A stretch of DNA of 64,000 nt, from positions 2,914,001 to 2,978,000 of the forward strand of contig CP085829.1 of assembly GCA_020809705.1 (NCBI GenBank). Direction: 5' to 3'. Position numbers and translations under genes: made by a program. Shown here in pieces: positions 1-12,840 of this stretch; the stretch's first letter is position 1; each line of letters opens with the position of its first letter. Under the pieces are notes generated by a model. That model made no database searches, had not been told where the DNA came from, and worked only from the letters and a program-made list of their open reading frames with translations. The DNA comes from Calonectria ilicicola. Taxonomy: Eukaryota; Ascomycota; Sordariomycetes; Hypocreales; Nectriaceae.

Positions 1-1373
1 CGGTGCAAAGTGGATATGCGAGAGCGAAGCCAAGAGTTCGCTTGGCGGGCTTGTCCACGTTGGCTAACTCCAACTTCCAAGGACTGCAGCGGGGGGGGGT
101 TGCAAGGGCAAGGAGAGGGGACCCTCCCAAAAATAAGCAGAGGGCTCAGTGGTGGGGGGGGGGAAGGGTAAGGCCCAAACACTGCCTCAAACTATGGGGG
201 AGTCGGCCTGCCCGCGGCGCTCTGGGCCCCTGCCAGGGGGACATGCTGCGGGTCACCATTGGGCCAGCCCGCGCCTGTGGGAACACGGAATTGAGATGGG
301 CAGCCAGGTTTAGAGGGGGGGCCTTGCATGAGTGGGAAGGGGACTAGCTGGGGGTCAAGAAAGCTTTTTTTTTTCTAATTATTATTATTGCACATGGCAT
401 TTGTATTTGTATATCTGACATATCTTTTTCTTCTCTCTCTCTCTCTTCCATTTTGTACAAGAGAAATGCAAAAGAAATAAGATTGGATTTCTAAAAACAA
501 CAATGCCCCCCCCCTCGCACATTGTGTAACAATAACAATCACAATCACAATCCCAAAATGACCATGACACCAAGCGAGGGGGGCTCAGTCAGCATGAAGC
601 CATCACACCTTCCACAGTGCGTTGTTGCACAGCGTCCCAGATCCGAAACCTAGCCTCTCTTACACTCAACTCGCGACAACCCAGTGCCACTCATTCATCC
701 GCTCAGCGCTCGGCCCTCCTATCAGACTCTCATTTGATAGCCTTACCAGAGCTTAATTTGCCTCAGAGCAAGGAAACCGTTGCCACTTGCCCGCCCCATC
801 CTTGCTCCAGGTCCATCTTTCTGTTCCGCGTATTTTTCTTTTCGAGAAGCTCCAGCAATTATTTCCACAAATCACTACTACTTATTGTATTGTACACTCA
901 TTCGTGTTCGCACGCACCCTTCCGGATAAACAAATCAAATATTCGCTATATGACGTAGCCTGTCTTTTTTGTCTTCCAAAACGGGAAAAAAGATGAAACA
1001 AAGTAAACGGTCAAAAATGATGCGAGTCGCTACTCTACATGCAAACAAACGCAAGCCACGCTGTTGTTGCACTCTCTCCATCCCGTCCATACTCCACCAA
1101 CAACCCTCCTAATCAACAAACACTAACAACAGCATTTTGATGCTCCCCCTTGCTTTCGCGATACCCATATTAGTACACTAGAAAATATTCCCTGTCCTTC
1201 AATTGCAGCAGCTGTCTGTCCCAATGCACCAAAGCCCCCCAGTCATCCCGCCTTAGCATGCAAAGCCCATATATATATATTGTTGAAACCAAGACGGACA
1301 CACAAAAAAAAATACCAAACAAAAAAAAAAAAAAAAGGTACAAAAAAACGACAGATGTAAAAATGAAACTCAT
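1..1373. other. Intergenic / 3' flank of EFR3, no gene seen
   Basis: The first 350 bases are GC-rich with long G runs and may belong to a neighbour cut by the window edge, but no reading frame looks like a protein. From about 360 the sequence becomes T- and A-rich, with poly-T, CT and poly-A tracts, as expected for the 3' untranslated side of the leftward EFR3 gene. I see no domain, tRNA or repeat here. Confidence 0.6.
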
Positions 1374-4300
1374 CTAGTAAGGGGGTCTGGTCACGTTGCT
1401 CAGACTTCCCTCTGCCGGCCGGCTGTCGATGCCACGGAGCAGGTCCTGGAGGTCCACAACCTTTCCACTATCGGGTTGGGATCGGACAGACCGCGGCCGT
1501 GTGCTGTCTCCACCCTGGCTGCGAAGGCTTCGGGACCCGGACCTAAAGATCTGGTCCTGAAAACTCATCTCTGTGGGCGCGTGAATGGGGCTCTTCTTAC
1601 CGCCCAACAGACTCACATTCGGCAGTGGTGGGACCGGAGGCACTTGATCTCCCTCCTCTTTGCCCTCCTCATACAGATTTGGTGGTCCCTCATGCGGCGG
1701 GTGTGCGTTCAACGGTCCTCGGCGCCCAAGTGAGCCTGATCGTTTCAGTCCACTGGTTGGGCTAGAAGCCTGGTCGACCTGTGCGGCGGCGTTAAAGCTG
1801 ATTTCTGAAGGGCTATCCTCATAGCTGACCATGCTGTCACCGCTGTCGTCGTCCATGCCAACGAGGCCGGCTGTCTTGGGCGGTGCTTTTCCTGACAGCA
1901 CCTGTTTCAATTGATCGACGGATGCAACCGCGCCACGGCCAGACATTGATGTCGATGGTGAGACAGCACTGCGCATGCTGCTCTTTCGCGGCTTCATGGT
2001 GCTCTCCTTATCACCCTTGGTTTGAGTCGACTGAGTCATGAGGTTGTACTGGCTACCGTAAGGGGAAACTGGGCCATTGCCGTTTCCGTTTCCATTCGTG
2101 TTCACGGTTAGGTGGCCCCGGTTCGTAACTGAGGTACCTGCTTTGGATCCTGTAAGCGACTCCGATTTTCCAGCTGAGGCCAACATGGCTACTGCCGCAT
2201 CTCTGGACCAGTCTGTCAGCATTTGCTCCCGGAAGGCACTTGGCAGGTCAGCATCGTTTTCATCGGCACCCAGAGTACTCATAGTCGATCCCAGAATAGG
2301 GCCTGAGAACCCACGACCGGGAGACGCCGCAGGGCTACCAGGTGGTGTTCGAAACATGTCTTCGTAGCTCGCGGCAATGCATTCCACTAGAGAGGTGCGG
2401 TCATCAAATGGCAGTAGCTCTTCCCGTTCCAGGGTCTCAATGTCCCAATCGGGGAGCGGTTGTGCCTCGCCAAGCTTCCCAACCACCGAGACCGAGGGCG
2501 CAGGGACCTGGATTCCCTCGATCCAGAAGCCCTTGCTTCGGCGACGGACCACTTCGTTCTGAATAGCCCTGCCCACAACCGAAGCCTCAAAATCAAACTT
2601 TTGCATCAGGGCCCAGAAGTATCCGTGGCACAGGGCGGCAATTCGCACCTTGTGTACCGGCAACTCAATGTCCTGAATCTCCTCTTGCAGACGGTAGATC
2701 ATAGGCAACCCATGTCGAACCGCATTAACTCCAAGCTTGTACACCAGCTCGGTCAGAAGAATGTGGAGGAGAACTAAATCGCTCTCGTATTCGACAAACT
2801 GCAGCGCATTGTCGAAGATGACCAGGTGCAGCAGAGCCAGGAACTGGGAATGTCCGGCCTTTGTGCCTCGGTCCCTGTTCGAAGCGCTGGAGACGACCCT
2901 CCGGGAAACAGGCGAGTTGTTTGATTCTCGGTTCATTCTGACAGAGGAACGCGATCGGGGAAGAGTCTCATCCCTGGCCTTTTGGTCCTCGTTTGTCGTC
3001 TCACGGTGAAGCCATGTTACCAAGGCGTCCATGTAAGCTTTTCTCACATTTCCGTCGGGATCACGCATAAGCCAATGTGTGCCCTCCCAGACAGAGATGG
3101 GAACCCGGTTGCGAGAAAGGGATCGGTTTCCAGTGAGCTTCTTCTCGAGATTAGCAACCGTAAGGATGGCTTTGATAATCTTGAGAGCCGAGGCCCGTCC
3201 AGCATTGAGCGAAAAGTAATGATCAAGCTGCGACTGGCTTTCAGTCAATTCCATTGTTGAACCACCAGGGCCAGTGTCGGTGGTTCCATTCTTTTCGCCA
3301 TCCGGAGTTGAATTAGTGCTCATGGATCGAGTCGGCTTCAATCGGATGATGACAGCCGCAATCATGTCGGAAATCTGGTCAGCGTAGTACACATGGGTGG
3401 CGAGATCGCCAATGCACAGTTCGAGTCGATCGAGGAGATGCTTAGTCTGCAACCTCACGCCTTGCTCTGTATCCATTGTGTTGGCCTCGTCGTCGCTGTG
3501 GCCAGTGGGGTTTCGTAGTTTAAACAACTTCCGCATCTGCTTAATCAGCCCGAGGAGAACATCCATAACACTCAGTCCAATCAAGTTGACATCGGATCGC
3601 AGGAGAGAGCCCATCATGACTGTAAGCGCCACTTGCTGGTTTAGTGATTGGTCCTCAATTGGAACCTGCAGAAGCGTATCCAAGGCAGCGACAAGGATAA
3701 CGTAGCGATCCTGCACAGGAGCCCATCGGGAAATGATGCTGTAGATGGAGATGGCCCAACCTGCATCGCGCTCTCGGTCTTGATCGAGAGTGACGACTGA
3801 GTCGCCTTGGCTTACGCGCTCGAGGATAAATTTGAGCAGTGAGGCGGTGGCGCCGTGAATCTGGGAGCGATTGGGCACGACAAAAATACACTTGAGGCAC
3901 TCCAAGGCGAGAACCCCAATGTCCTCCTCAGCCAGCTTATCAACGTCCAGTGCAGTTCCAGTCATGGCTAAGGGGTTCGTGTCACCAGCGGTGTCGACAG
4001 TCGCCACGCTCATCCTACGTTTCATGGCCTTTTCGGGATCGCTCTTGTCCCCCTCCTCAAGACGCCGGTACAAAACATCCAAAAAGTCCTCGCCATCAGC
4101 CCACAAGTTTTCGAGAATTCGTGGAACAATGACATCAATCTGCCGGCCGGTGATGGAAGCCAGGGCGTCTGCATTGGAAATGCTGCGAATTGCTTCAAGT
4201 CCAGCATTTCTCCAGCGCATCTGGACGGGGGTGCTGAGGGGACCTTTTCCAGGGGTGTGGCGAGGTGAGGCCAGCTGGGTGTAGAGCTGGACAATCTCCT

Positions 4301-4931
4301 CGTACTGGCGGAGATAGGTCTGGTCAGCGGTAAGGAGAGTGGCGTCATGGTAGTCGCAAAAGGCCTCAAATGTGGGGAGAGAGGATTCGATCATGGTAAT
4401 GTCTTCGGAGCGAAGGACGGTGTCGAGAACCTTGAGGACATAGGGGGCGATGAGGACAACATCTTTGTGGAGCTTTTCGATGAGAGCGGCGAGAATTTGC
4501 AGCGTCACTTGGACATTTCTGGAGACTCGGTCAGTAAGTTGATTCCGTGGAATATGACTGAAAAGGCAGCCGAAAAGAGCGCAGGCATTGGAAAGCAAGT
4601 CTTGTTGGCCTTGCCCTGATCATGTGTGGGGGAGACTCGTGAGAGGGTGGGTGTGAAGGGATTGGTCGGATGTGTCGGTACCCGAGGAGAGTGCGCGCAA
4701 GAAGCAAATGACGTACCCGAAGCGCAATCGCCAGACATCGCTGGCAGTCTTCTTCTCGAGGAAGGCGCCAATCTTTTGGATCTTGGAGCGGCGGCTGGTG
4801 GCGTAGTAGAGCAGATAGCTGAGCTCGCTGCTGTTGGGCTTGACGTCGACGGCGCCCTTGGTGGTCCGGGGGTAGCACTTGAGAACCAGCACCTGGTGTT
4901 TAGGGCGACATTTTTGCTGAATGGCATTCAT
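1374..4931 (-). CDS. EFR3: EFR3 family plasma-membrane scaffold protein
   Basis: Two exons, 4931-4717 and 4518-1374, join to 1119 residues. The intron (4716-4519) has a GTACGT donor, a TACTGACC branch site and a CAG acceptor, and joins WRLRFG to NVQVTLQIL exactly where fungal EFR3 proteins are continuous. The N-terminus (MNAIQQKCRPKHQVLVLKCY) is the conserved basic, Cys-containing EFR3 start, followed by an alpha-helical armadillo-like repeat region to about residue 700. The last 350 residues are Ser/Pro/Gly-rich and disordered. In yeast, Efr3 anchors the Stt4 phosphatidylinositol 4-kinase with Ypp1 at plasma-membrane patches, and that role is assumed here. Length is in the usual range for filamentous fungi and the frame is intact. 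The start codon is chosen because the conserved N-terminus begins there. Confidence 0.92.
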
Positions 4932-6115
4932 TTTTTCAAGGCTCGGGTCGACTCAGCGCAACGCAACGCTGCGCTGCAAAGATTGCGGTGCCGTGGTCGG
5001 CTGGGGTGTCGAGTATCGTAGTGTCGTCTTCGTCGTGGTCGTAGTTCGTTGTCGTCGCGGAGACGGGAGAGCCGGAGAAATTTGTCAAGGAGAGAAAAGC
5101 AAAATATCTTGACTTCGGGCGCGCTGTGGTTGTCGGGGACAGCGGGGTGACGGGTGACGGAGAAATTGCGAGGAAGGCTGGCGTTGATGTAAATGTAAGC
5201 CCGGGCTGGCTGGTCTGTCCTGTACGTCGCGCGGGATGGACACGACAGGATCAGGATAGGACAGAATAGGATAGTCGAGGGATAGGGCAGTATGGGAACA
5301 GACCGACGGTACAGGAAGCCCAAGGAGCAAGGGACAAGGGGTAAACTGCAGACGGCAGGTACAAGTGCGGTACGTACCCACACGCACTAGCTGCCACTAA
5401 GACTTGGTCCCCGGAATGCGCAATAAGGGTGCCCAACGATGGATGACGACGACGTCCAAGGCTCAGCAGCCCATGCTACAGCGCTGTGTGCCTTGGTATT
5501 TCCCTGAACCGTCGATCAACCACACCATGACGCTGTCGCCCACAGATCGCCAACGGCTCGTCTGGCGCGGACTCGACAATCTGTAGACGGCACCGATCAC
5601 CCCCATGCCGCTGTGTACTTGGAAGCCAGGTACCGACAGAGTTGAGAACCCCCCCTAGGCCAGAAACAGCAACAGGGGGTACCTAGCGTCCACGTACCGT
5701 CAGGTCCAGGTACAGGAGGTGGTTGGCGATGGACAGACAGACAGCAGCATGGCACAAACTGGGAGAGACGGGGGGCGGCTGGTTCACAGGTTGCACGCCT
5801 GTGCCAATTGCTGCTAGTCCTGTTCTGCGACAACGGTTTTGCGGTTCGAATTGCGAGCAGCGCCCCTCGTCGGCCTCCTCATTTCATCATGGCTGTCCCC
5901 TCTCCAGCCTGAAGTCAAAGAAGAAAGTGGCCAACGCACTCCTCACTCCCACACCCGGCCGCCGCTGTCAAACTCGGACCTCTGCGTCCAGAACCCCGGC
6001 TGCTCTCCATCCAATTCGGCCTACAAAGTGCAAATGGCTTCCCATTCCGTCTTCCCCGGCGGGCCTTTTTGCCGCCGCCAAAGAAGAGGAAAAAGTCGCA
6101 TCCCCCCCAGAAAGT

Positions 6116-6142
6116 GAAGCAGAAGCAGAAGCAGAAGCAGAA
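6116..6142. repeat. GAAGCA microsatellite
   Basis: The hexamer GAAGCA is repeated about four and a half times without interruption. It sits in a region with no supported gene. Confidence 0.85.
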
Positions 6143-6722
6143 AACGGTCGCAATACAGCGCGCGTCCTGAAAAGCCGCCACCATCTGCAGCCACTTATTC
6201 CCAGGAAAATGGTGGCGTGGCTCCTTTGTCTCGTCTGGGCCTACTTGGCGCTCCCCGGCTCTGTCTCACTCGACGGCCACCAATTCACACCCAAAAGCTT
6301 ATGGTTTCCACATCGTCTGCTAGTGCCATTTCCAGACAATCAGAAACGCATTGAGCAACATGTGCTCCCCGGGCTGTCGAGCATAACGCTCACCGTCTCC
6401 CTCCCCTCAGCAATGCGGATCCCCCCAAAGCCCGCCGCCCGCCCCCCCGGATGCTGCCGGCGCCGTGAGAGACCGTGCCGCACACACGTCGCCCGCTTAC
6501 TCGCAGCGCACCCGCCTCACACGCATCGCACCCCAATGCACGTCCGACTGATCTGCCCATGTCATGGCAGACCCCAAGCAAGAAAGAACCCTTGCAGCTC
6601 TTGGAGACACTTTCATGGCATGTGCACGTGTCCAGGTTACCGACAAACACCCAAGGCCCTTTGAGCGAGTCTTCTTCAACTTGGTGCTCATGATGTCCTC
6701 GCCACATGATCAATACCCAACT

Positions 6723-6760
6723 AAACTCTCTCTCACACACACTCTCTCTCACACACACAT
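6723..6760. repeat. CT/CA compound microsatellite
   Basis: A CTCTCTCTCACACACA unit occurs twice in tandem. It is a simple compound dinucleotide repeat with no visible function. Confidence 0.8.
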
Positions 6761-7787
6761 GTCCTCTCCCCAACAAATCAACCGGCGCCTGCTCCCTTCT
6801 CCCATTTGTCCAAAGGGTGACGAAAAAGAAAGAAAAGTAAGCTGCCTGTTCCGGATTATCATGGCATGTTATCCAATCCAGCGCTCCGACTGTTCTCGGG
6901 TGCATATGCGCCTTCACCGCAACCCGCGAGCACTGTTGCCTTTACCCCAACAACTCCATATGGCATGTTTTATCGCTGCCATCCTTGATTGCTTCCTCGC
7001 ATGTTTACATCGCATGATCCCACTAGACCCGTAGCAAGTAATGCATGTCACCGCTCCCACCCCCTTTGCGTGTCTGCTGCCTTTTTTTCTCCGGTGTCAA
7101 TGGTAAACGTCCGATACTCGGTAATCGTAAATCTTTGGTTTCGCGTGGCACTGACCCACGATTATGAAATGGTGGGGTAAAACCACAGTTTGGGAATCTG
7201 ACCTGCACCAACGTCTGGTTACCAACCCTCTTCCAGTACATGCCCTTTGCTCTTGCACACCGTTTCCATGATCAAACAAGATATATATATATATATAAAT
7301 ATTAATTAAAATTAAAATTATAAATCATCGCCTTTAATCTTTCCATCAAATATTTTCGACGCGGCTCCCAGTCTGTTCATCAACTACTTCGAGTCTAGGG
7401 TAGCAAATCTACCAAAGTGCAATTAAGATCTGAATGGACAGGTCCTAAATTTAACATCCTTCTCTTGTAGCGCTTAGTTCGTAAGGTGCTGTGTATGGGT
7501 TGAATTTGTCTTATCCTTGATCTTGTTTCCATTTAAGCATAGAGCTAGTTTGCTTTGTCCTGCGTACTTTGGTCCGAGATCTGCATGAATGCTGGGACAT
7601 AGTTTGCCAAGACCACGCATGGATGCAAAGTAAATCGTATCTATATTCATATAGCCGTAACAACTTTGAGTTAAATTAACAAGCCGAAAGTCCAAAAGCT
7701 AAGACGGGGATATAGCTTCAAATATCAGGTTCGCTACGTCATGTTGACTAATCAATCCGCGCTTCCTGCCCAGCGTCGAACAATAGC

Positions 7788-9183
7788 CTATTGAACGGCG
7801 ATTTCGGACACTGATTTCCGTAGGACATCATCAACCACCTTGTCTACCTCGTAATGGTACATCCAGCTACCACCTTTGCCCGTGGTCTTCTGGATCTTTT
7901 GCTTGATCTCCTCATCCACCGAAAGGCCTTGGGCGGCTATCTCGCGACCGATCCCGGCGTACCAATCTAGCACCCCGTAGAGATCACGATAATGGGGCGA
8001 TCTGATCTGATCGTAGAGCTCCAGCGCGCCTTTTAATCCCTTGCCATCTGCCCATGCCCACTCCAGCGTCTTGGACAGCGCGTACGTATCTTCCAGTGCG
8101 AAGCCGGCGCCGGCGCCAAACGCACCCGAGAGAGGATGCGATGCGTCGCCGATCAGCGCAATCGAGTCGAGGGCAATGACGCTGTCCAGGCGAGGACCAG
8201 AGAACAGGGCGAACTCCTGCGTACCGCCGGTAGCGGCAGCGAGCGCGACGACATTGCGCACGGGTTCGCAAAACCCGTCGTACTCAGGGACGAGAGTGTT
8301 GAAGTCGAAGGGCCGCCCCCAGCTGACATGGTCTTGGCCCTCGGCGGGTCGGGTGATGCGTGCCGTGACTTCAAAGTCGTCGCTCCCTAGAGGGCTGGTG
8401 AAGACGTACTTGCCGCCTAGATTTTGCCAGAAGGTCGATGCCTTGGGTAAGCCCTCGATTTTCTCGGCTGTTGGTTTGTGAATAATGGTGCGGTATGCCG
8501 ACTGTCCGTTGTACTTGATCTTGTGCGATGGGAATGCGAACGACCGCACAAACTATCTGACTGTTAATCGCGACCCTCGATAAATTGCGAATGCTCTCAC
8601 CGATCGGATGCCATCTGCCCCGACAATCAGATCCACCTCATCTGTGAAGCCATCTTCAAACCTGATCTCGACCTTGCCGTTGGGCAGCTTGTCAATCTTG
8701 ACCAGCTTCTTGGAGACTTTAATCTTGGACTGGTCAACCTCCTTGAGCAGCGCCCCCTGCAGCAGTGCTCGTCTTAGACGGCAGCTGACATGGTTAGGAT
8801 TTACGTCTTTGGGATAGTAGCTTTGTTCAAGAAGCTCTCCGGTTCTTCCGTTTCTGTGGTTCGTCAGCACCACAGCTCTGTTGCTTGCACCCACAAGACT
8901 CCGCGACGTACCGTTGCTGCCCGCCGAGTCCTTCTGGCGATCTAAAAAAGTCTTCGGGCTTGATATGCTTAGCCGCACCGTTCCATTCCAGCAGTCGCCA
9001 TGTGTGGTGTTGCAGACTGATACCTCCACCTGTCTCGCTGATTTCCTGCTTCTTCTCATACAAGGTCCAGTCCACAAACGGAAGCCTCGTGAGCGCGATT
9101 GCTGCTCCGAGACCTCCGGGTCCGCCACCAATAATGGCGACCTTTAGAGGCGCGGTGCCGTTAGCGTGTTCTTTGACAGCCAT
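7788..9183 (-). CDS. FAD-dependent monooxygenase (salicylate-hydroxylase-like)
   Basis: Three exons, 9183-8912, 8853-8601 and 8552-7788, encode 429 residues. Introns are 58 and 48 bp with GTACGT and GTGAGA donors. Residues 14-30 hold the Rossmann GGGPGG dinucleotide fold. GADGIRS in the middle is the DG motif that contacts FAD and NAD(P)H, and GDASHPLSGAFGAGAG is the third FAD motif near the C-terminus. These three in order define the class A aromatic-ring hydroxylase family (PF01494), which uses NAD(P)H and oxygen to hydroxylate phenolic substrates. The closest type is salicylate hydroxylase-like, but the substrate cannot be told from sequence. Length is normal and the frame is intact. It probably acts in the cytosol, as no signal peptide is visible. 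Confidence 0.88.
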
Positions 9184-10565
9184 TAGGACCTGCAGGATGT
9201 GTATTTTGAGATGCAGATGACGTTTAATGCAACCTTGGCCTGGTTAATGTTCAAACCATTGGCAAATTGGATCTCTTATTCTAGTCGCAACCGAGCGTTG
9301 CAGTGTGAAAGTAGAGGCTGGCGATGGATTATATATCGGCTTTAATGATGCCATGCGCGATATCATTCGGCTTCGTACTATGGACATCCCACTGCTATCC
9401 CACTCAATTGCGCCATCCCTTCAAAGGATTGCCAATTACGCGCAGGCACGATAGAGGGATCTAGCCCCGGACAAGACCTGGGAGAAGACGCTTCCAACCG
9501 GTGGGTCGCGCTGAATAATGATTGCAACCCATGGATGTGCCCACGTCGAAGGCGTGTTCGGGCGGGATATATTCGTGATGTTGTAAACGGGTATTCCGCG
9601 TGGTTCTCGGGACCGGCCGCCAAAACATGGCATGATTGACACAAGGAATCGGCTTGGTGATTAACAACTGCTGCGAAACAAACGGCGGAGCATGTGTCCT
9701 GAATTTCAATACTGGCATATATAGAGAGAAGAAACCTGTGCTCAATGTTTAGCAAAAAACTGGTTCCGAACCAAGGCCGGAATGCATCACCATCGTTTGT
9801 GGGGAGTGTCACTGAGTAATGCAGATTGTCAGCGATCAATAAAAAGGTTTAAAATAAATTTGTTTAAACCATTGAAGTTCATTATAATGATTTTAATCAA
9901 TTGCGCACTGGTTGGTCATGCTGGTGTGCAAGGACAACGCGTTTAATCATGGCGCGACGGGGAGGAGAGTCCGAGATCGCAAGAGCGTTTTCGTAAGACG
10001 TTTCACGAATAATAGCCTCAAGAATTATTATTGATCCTTTAGTCTGAGCTAAGCCCGAGAGGTTCAAGTAGATAGAAACATGGGCGAGCAGTCGGAAGAT
10101 CAAATTGGTGCAAGAATACTCTTGCAAATGGTCTTTGATCGGCAAGACGACCTTGGTGGCACGACGCTCGATTTCCTCTGGTGTGCGAAGCGTAAAATCA
10201 TATATATTATATCTATTAGATCAATAAAGCTGGCATTGGAGAGATTAGGGAAGACCAATGTTACCGAGGTGGAACAAAGAAATGCCAACCCGCGAACAGA
10301 TGTAATTGATCTGTCCAGGATAAGAACCTAGGCTACATTAGCAAGATTACGAATAAAGGGCCACTAAAAAGGCTGTATCAGTTCAGATTTGAATCTGTGG
10401 GGGCTCACCTTAGAGGCGGACTTCCGCCTAACCTCGTAGAGAGGCCTGGGGTTGAATGATGTCTGAACAATGGAGGCCCAAAAGATGGAATGCGTGCATA
10501 TCAGTCAAAGAATTCAAATAATAATTGGAATCTATGTCTAACCAAAAAAATAAAGACGCTTAGCA
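9184..10565. other. Intergenic region, no supported gene
   Basis: Lies between the monooxygenase 5' end and the 3' end of the AAA ATPase gene. Open frames up to 154 codons exist at 9378-9839, but they lack conserved motifs. A short perfect stem (AGGCGGA / TCCGCCT, two-base loop) lies near 10412-10428. Nothing else is supported. Confidence 0.5.
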
Positions 10566-12257
10566 TCACTCATCTGAATCACCTTCACTTCCTTCCGACC
10601 CTTCGTCCTCTGTTGTCTCATCTTCGGCTGGAGACTCAGCATTTGAGCCTTCGTCTTCTGGATCAGCTTGGGTCGCACCGGCCTGGCTCTTTTCCTGTCT
10701 TGCTATTCGGACCCATTCGGAAGCACTCGCGACGGCAGCATCGGGCCTGCGCTTATGCTGGATCAAGTAACCTTGAATTTCCGCTGGGCTAAACTCGTTC
10801 GGCGGAACGATTGTAGAAAACTTTTCAGCCAAATCCTGAACTCATGCAGAATTGTTTGCAACTGATTGCCCTGCCTGCTGCGTGCTAACTTTTGTGGCTT
10901 GCAACGAGCTATTGTCATTTTTGGAAGAAATTTGCTTTGCAATGTGATCGAATACAGTTTTGAAGATGTCTCTTGCTGCATTAGCATCCGCCAAGGAGAA
11001 TCTGATAGTCATGTCCACGCGACCAGGTCGGATGAGGGCTTTGTCTAGGTGCTCGATGAAGTTTGTCGTCATGATTAGTATTCGGCCCTCTTGGCTGGCA
11101 ACTCCGTCGAGAAGATTGAGCAGACCGGATAGAGACAGCTTTGGCTTTGATGATCGCGAACGACGGCCTGGCCCTATTCGCAAACTAGAATCTTTCATGG
11201 AGGCTGCTCGGGTGTGAGTTATGCCCGTTGCATCGATGTCTTCCAGAAGAACAATGCAGTTTTTGGGAAGCTCAGAGAAGAGAGAAGTAAGGTTCTCTTC
11301 ATCGGAGGCAGGTGAACTTAGACTGATGGTGTAAATGCGTAGTTTGAACAATCCGGCAAGGGCGAAACAAAGGGACGATTTACCCGTTCCTGGGGGACCC
11401 GCGAAGAGATACCCTCTCCTCCACGGGATACCACAGTTTGCATACCAGCTTCGGGTTTCCGGAGAGAGAAAATCTGCCACATCATCGATAATTGACTGCT
11501 TGTCGGTGTCTGGCATGACAATTGTTTTGAACGGCCTCGGTTCTCTTGCCAAACAACGTTGCCACAGAGCCGGTTGGTTTTGATGGACGGCACCGCGGTA
11601 AATGACGGTCTTGTGGTTATCCTTTTCGATATAGTCCTCATGAGCGGCTCGGAGAAGGTCTTTGAGGATTGAAGGATCTCGACCAAGGCAAGATAGCTTG
11701 ATCTCGTCACGCTTGGTAGTCATAGTCAAAGACGACTGCCGTTCGTTTGATTTCCGCGTGAAGAAAATAGGACGACGCTTGTACCAGAAGATGTGCGTTC
11801 CGAATGCGGGAGTGTAGGCGAGAGCCTTGCCTTTAGGCTCGTCCATGGACTTGGACTCTGTGGCATCTTCCTCCTCGTCGCCATATCCCCAAGGAGACCA
11901 GACCTGTGAGCTTAGGTCAAGGTTGACAAAGAATCGATGTGAATTGACAGCGAAGGACTGCGCTGAGATCCAAGACATGAGAACATTGTATACCTCATCA
12001 TCGGGTTGGATGTAGGCAGTTGATAGAACAAGAGGCTGTACGACTTCGCTGACATATTCGCCCATGTAGGACCAAGCGAAGATGGCGGCGCTCCAAAAGA
12101 GGATGAACGGGGCCAAATAGCTTGCGTCAATGCCAAAGTGCAATCTTGCGGTCTCCAATAGAAAATCGAGCCCCGGAAACAAAAAGTCCATGGCCGAGTA
12201 ACGCCCAAAGGTGGACTCGGACTCGGACCCGGTGGCATTGTGTGGGTCGAAGTGCAT
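10566..12257 (-). CDS. BCS1-like AAA ATPase
   Basis: Two exons, 12257-10890 and 10835-10566, give 545 residues. The 54-bp intron (GTTAGC donor, TTCAG acceptor) removes an in-frame stop and restores the family sequence after the AAA domain (DLAEKFSTIVP). A hydrophobic segment lies at about residues 47-64, followed by a BCS1 N-terminal domain. Walker A is GPPGTGKS at 287-294, Walker B is IVLLEDID at about 335-342, and RPGRVD supplies the arginine finger. Bcs1 moves the folded Rieske protein across the mitochondrial inner membrane, but filamentous fungi carry many divergent paralogues of unknown role. With its acidic tail (Glu/Asp/Ser-rich) this is more likely such a paralogue than the true Bcs1. 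The frame is intact. Confidence 0.88.
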
Positions 12258-12840
12258 GGTGCGTTCGGCTGTGCCAGTTTAGGAAGCCGGAGGAGCGCGG
12301 GAAGGAAAAGTGGAATGAATGTACGACCGAGAGATTCATGACATTGGAATAATTCCTCATCAGCTGCCTCTTAAGTAATTGCAAACCCTTTGGCGTGACT
12401 CATGCCGTCCGACGGATCGTAGGCAGAAGTTGATCTGTTGCAATGACCAAATACGAGTCGTCCTATCATGGTGAAGCTCCTCCATCAGCACCGACCCACA
12501 AAACCCTGCCAAGCGAAACTAGATCAATCCCCTCGTTCTATGAGGATAGTTTGCCACGACCAAATTTCTCTTCATATGCGTTAGGCATACTTGACTTTTA
12601 ATGCCCAAAAATGGATTCCCGAAAGCTCGCATTGCGTGATTTTGTCCCTTGTTCGTAGATGCGCCAAGATGAACTTACGGCTGACTGACCCGAAGCGAGA
12701 TGAATATGAGGGCGCCAGCAGCCGTATATATCGCGGGTTCGACTTGTCAGCTATCCAGGTGGTCAGTTCAATTATCTCGTTAAATATTTATACTTGACTT
12801 ATTATCGTCGAATTTCTTGAAATTTGAGTAACCCGCAGCA
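12258..12840. other. Divergent intergenic region
   Basis: This separates the leftward AAA ATPase from the rightward secreted hydrolase and should contain both promoters. A short AT-rich TTAAATATTTATA stretch lies about 50 bases upstream of the hydrolase start and could serve as a TATA element. Nothing else is recognised. Confidence 0.4.

Larger units (their letters stand above)
4932..7787. other. Long intergenic region (2.9 kb), no supported gene
   Basis: About 4932-5400 is probably the EFR3 promoter and 5' leader. The rest holds several open frames, the longest 313 codons at 5723-6664, but their composition (runs of Arg, Pro, Cys, Ala) and lack of any conserved motif suggest chance openness. 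Simple repeats are listed separately. An AT-rich stretch follows at about 7280-7330. Confidence 0.55.

Noticed and set aside
5723..6664. 313-codon open frame on the plus strand
   Set aside because: No conserved motif, composition dominated by Arg, Pro, Ala and Cys, a microsatellite inside, and no signs of splicing or a family.
9378..9839. 154-codon open frame on the minus strand
   Set aside because: Amino-acid pattern is not protein-like and there is no recognisable domain.
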